A DNA stretch of 64,000 nucleotides, from contig JASFXZ010000014.1 in NCBI GenBank assembly GCA_032209605.1, forward strand, positions 19,239,231 through 19,303,230. Direction: 5' to 3'. Below are positions 60,610 to 64,000 of the stretch, piece by piece. Position 1 is the stretch's first letter. Every line of letters begins with the position of its first letter. The translations under genes were made by a program, and so were the position numbers. Origin of the DNA: Mactromeris polynyma (Eukaryota > Mollusca > Bivalvia > Venerida > Mactridae). The notes beneath the pieces were generated by a model. That model was not told where the DNA came from. It saw only the letters and a program-made list of their open reading frames with translations, and did no database searches.

Positions 60610-62330
60610 TTTCACTGGATGTACGTGATCATCATTATTCAGTTTGTATTTATAATAATCTGGTATGAATTAGTTCAGATATCACATAATGTAATATTGG
60701 ATAGTGGTAGACGTCTATTGTTCAATGACAGACGAAATAGAACGCTGGGATATAGCGATGTTCCCTTACTGTATACTTAACTCCTTGCTACAGTTACTTC
60801 CCTTTGTGATTGGAAGTAACCACTCAAACTCCACGCAGCGGTTATCTTCCCTTGCAGTACAGCAATACCAATAGCTATAAGGGGATATCACTGCGTAGAA
60901 GATTGTTAACCACTGCCACCACCAACAAATGTTTCCTGATCTGGAAGGCTTTCATTGTTTTGATTAACTTTCAAATTAATCGAAAATGTATACGCCGCTA
61001 GTCATCAGCGTACAAATAATGATCTATTGTATGTTCATTTGTGAAAAATACGTTTGTTCAATGATTAAAACATTGAAATGATGACGCTTTCTAATCTAGC
61101 TTCCGTTCGTCATTTGTGACGTAGTGGAATCAGATCGGTGAAGTAACAAACAGTTCAAGTATTAGGACTCAAATTGTATTTTAGTCGAATCATATAGAAT
61201 GCTTTACGCTTGTTCTGTCTCGATATGACATGATTGCTTCATGCAAGCGTGCAACTTCAATGAAATCATGGGTTAGAACATTTATTATATCTTTCACTTG
61301 TCATGTGACATTTTATGGACCACGTGGTAAGTGGTAATGGTTGGCGAACCAGTCAAATTTCTGCGCGGAAGATGACGATTTACACCATTACTGATCAATA
61401 AATTCATCAGACGATCGTTGAAAAGCGACCAAAATTTGTAAACATAGTATCAGTACACGTACATTTGTACAAATAACTAAATTAATACAAGCTAATGTGT
61501 CAACTGCATCATAATTGAGATTTGTATCATTTTGTTACTATGAACATATCCATGCAGTTTTCACACCATGAATTTAGCAAAATCATATTGAATGTTGTGC
61601 CAAATTCAGTTGAAAATAGAATTGTGATTGGCATGTATGAAACTTTTAGAGAGTTTTAATGGCTCAAAGGTTCTTCATTTTCACTTACCTATAGTTCTAT
61701 TCTGGCACATTGGAGAAAACACTCACGTTTTAACGAGACGTATTTGAAATATCACCAAGAAATCCGCGTAGTTCTATGCCAACCCTATATCTCGTTGTTT
61801 GTATGTTCTCGCGAAGAATTGCCGCTGTTTGATCTCGTTTGCAGATAAAACCACAGAAACACAGCAAAATCTGAACATAGCCTTGCAATACATTACATGT
61901 TAATATGTTTGATCGATTTCGACATATATAATGAGCATGTACATTGTACAATCAGATTGCCAGACCGTCTCTGGTAACCTCGACTCATACTTCGTACAGA
62001 AATGAGAATCTGTTTGAAGTTATGTCGATTTAGTTTCTCTGATTGTTTGTTTACCCAACTATTTCCTGTTGCTGAACTTTTGAAGACAATGCAGTGATAT
62101 ACACTGTTTCCATCAGTTATCAACTGTTGTTTGCATGTTATAAAATAAGACTTGGTGCATACGTATTGTAACCTGTTTTATACTGATGCAATTCTATTAC
62201 TGATGCATGTTTAACATTCTAACAGGTATTGTCCTAATCTACTATCGCCTAAATGTATAGTATTTAACTTAATAACTAGCCAGCTTCTGTTATCTATAAC
62301 ATTTATCAAATACACAAGAGAGTGTTATAG
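60610..62330. other. No gene recognised
   Basis: AT-rich. Minus-strand frames at 61730-62123 have no decisive motif or splice pair. A short minus-strand frame from about 61884 begins with a signal-peptide-like MFRFCCVSVVLSA but stops after about 34 codons. Confidence 0.45.
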
Positions 62331-62336
62331 AGTTAT

Positions 62337-62385
62337 CACCCCTTCTATATGATACAACATATATCTATACTATAGAAGGGGCAAT
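62337..62385. repeat. Palindrome CCCCTTCTATA...TATAGAAGGGG
   Basis: Short form of the palindrome at 19107-19140 and 45650-45690. Here the arms are about 12 bases with an AT-rich centre. Confidence 0.65.
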
Positions 62386-62399
62386 GACATTGTTACGAT

Positions 62400-63390
62400 T
62401 TCTTGCGGTCAAACCGTCATAACTGTAGTAGACATGTATTAATTTGTAACCGATTCATTGTTATGACAAATGTTGTTGCTCAGTGTTGTCAAAATAGTGC
62501 CAAGCAATGTGTAGTAGAATTTGTAGAAAAAGGGAAGAGTTATCTTTCTTCACCAGTATTCACGGTAATTGAACTTACGGATTACGTTACATATCTTTAG
62601 CTGTATTCCTTTTTTAAGGTTATATCAAAATGTGCAATGTAATCATTTTGAGAAAATGGCCTGTAAATGTTTTCATACAGACATAAAACATTACATTGTA
62701 ACTTTTCTTTAAAGTTTCCAGAAACTGCAAACCACGAGTCTGCTACAGGTGTTTCCTATGCTAGTGCTAACTCGGTGCGTAGATCAGGATAGACAACTCC
62801 TGTCTCGGACTCTTGTGTTTGTGGTTTTGGGAAAGGTGCAACAAAATTGATATTGCGCAGTTGTCGAGTAAATCATCAATATCTACCTTTAAATTACGGA
62901 TCATATCTCTAAATATCTGCGTCTTATTTCATGCTTTAAAATATTGAGGCCCTCAATGGAGAAACGAAATGCAATTAACGTGTAAAAAATACGATACTAC
63001 CTAAGTGATGCATGAAATAAATACAGCATCTGTCTTAAATTTTGACTCGTGGCTACGTTACTCGTGAGAAACAGTCTTGAGTGATAGCTGCTCACTCGGC
63101 GAAAAATCTTTCGATTATTATACATACAAGCTATCCTCTGTTATCAGTCAATACATAATAATGCAAACTTCCGTGTAACCTTCAAATCTAAGATGTTTTT
63201 CATTTCTGTTTTGTATTATACTACGGGTTTTATATCATAAACTCATATTTTTATCGTTTATTTATCGTAACCCTGATATGCTTGTTGTTTTATACATTAT
63301 ATAAACGAAGGCCAGAAAAATCGTTTGAAATATCCACATATATCCACCTGTAATGTTTTCTGGTGTATCAATTATGATTGAAACATTCCA
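62400..63390. other. No gene recognised
   Basis: Contains an old copy of sequence also at 3880-4050: words CAGACATAA.A.A.T.CATT, TTTCC.GAA.TGCAAA and TCGGACTC.TGT.TTTGTGGTTTTG recur in order. Interspersed repeat, no coding support. Confidence 0.5.
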
Positions 63391-63400
63391 ATCCCCCATG

Positions 63401-63582
63401 TACTGTACAACCTCAATATTAAGACCACCTTTGGGACCCTTGAAAACTGATCTTAATATTGAAGTGGTCTTAATATTGGGGTTGGATAGAAAGCGGAACA
63501 GTCAAAATGGACATGAAAAGTGTGGTCTTAATATTGAGGTGGTCTTATTATTGAGGTGGTCTTTACGTGAGGTTTTACTGCA
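63401..63582. mobile_element. TIR MITE (TA-CAGTAAAACYTC family), copy 5
   Basis: Starts TACTGTACAACCTCAATATT and ends GTGAGGTTTTACTGCA. The best-preserved interior of the family: TTAATATTGAGGTGGTCTTA is repeated in both orientations. Confidence 0.85.
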
Positions 63583-63957
63583 TCAGTAACGATATACTTG
63601 TATACACCGGTCAAAAGAGCTTACCCGTCAGTTTGTGATTCCAAATATTGAATATGATTCGGACTGGTCTACATCGACTTTTTGATATTTCAATTCACTG
63701 TTTTGAATGATGAAATCTGAGTATAGCTTATTGCAATCGAAATCAACAAATGAAACAACCAGTAGCTTTTTACAAATAATGTGAAATAGTACTGACTGAT
63801 TAGCACTTTTGACTGGTATAGTGTGACTCTTCTCTACTCGTTTCAACATACGATATAAAATATGTTCGTTTATATTCTGATCACACTTTACATGCAGTAA
63901 AACATAAATCATAAGTTTGCACATATCAGTATTCAGTTCGAAGTTATAGACTCTGAT

Positions 63958-64000
63958 CGTGTAAAACTGGTTACCGTGTAGAACTGGTTACCGTGTAGAA
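63958..64000. repeat. 17-base tandem repeat running off the right edge
   Basis: CTGGTTACCGTGTAGAA is present about 2.5 times up to the last base; the array continues beyond the window. Confidence 0.85.

Noticed and set aside
61730..62123. Upstream exons of the candidate gene at 59.3-60.2 kb
   Set aside because: No donor-acceptor combination with matching phase that I could defend.

Overview
The window is AT-rich, intron-bearing animal DNA, most likely from a bivalve or a related lophotrochozoan mollusc. Three things point that way: two fully spliceable animal genes with GT-AG introns, one of them a HEPN/nSTAND/ankyrin protein of a type known to me mainly from molluscs and other invertebrates; a very high density of short interspersed elements (tRNA-derived SINEs, TIR MITEs, foldbacks); and many minisatellites. 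Coding sequence is a small fraction of the 64 kb. All names come from reading motifs by eye.

Layout. (1) 1-1000, minus strand: the 5' end of a Gln-rich gene, two exons, running off the left edge; a YY1-type site lies upstream near 1460. (2) 1.5-16 kb: repeats only. These are clusters of a 16-base motif at 1.55 and 5.3 kb, tRNA-like SINEs, a Tc1/mariner transposase relic, a nearly perfect SINE hairpin at 9951-10188, a 63-base array carrying three YY1-like cores, a GC-rich minisatellite, a 20-base minisatellite with a 60-base higher-order pattern, and a dimeric AT-rich array. (3) 16.1-27.5 kb, plus strand: a complete seven-coding-exon gene for a transmembrane prolyl 4-hydroxylase (P4HTM-like), 570 residues, whose reading frame closes across all six introns. 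It carries 13 acidic 14-residue repeats near the N-terminus. (4) 27.8-38.3 kb: interspersed repeats, including an inverted repeat pair of about 0.75 kb, a bipartite element with tRNA-like heads at both ends, and a small LTR element without coding capacity (TRIM-like). (5) 38.3-43.5 kb, minus strand: a complete four-exon gene for a 1120-residue protein with a DZIP3-like HEPN domain, an nSTAND NTPase and about twelve ankyrin repeats, with a TATA-like box just upstream. (6) 43.5-64 kb: repeats and unassigned sequence, with one possible two-exon gene end near 59.3-60.2 kb (minus strand).

The two complete genes share no visible pathway. P4HTM-type enzymes are ER-membrane 2-oxoglutarate dioxygenases. 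The HEPN-nSTAND-ANK protein has the layout of a sensor, switch and effector (ankyrin, STAND ATPase, HEPN with an intact R-x4-H motif) and is the best candidate here for an under-described system, probably innate immune.
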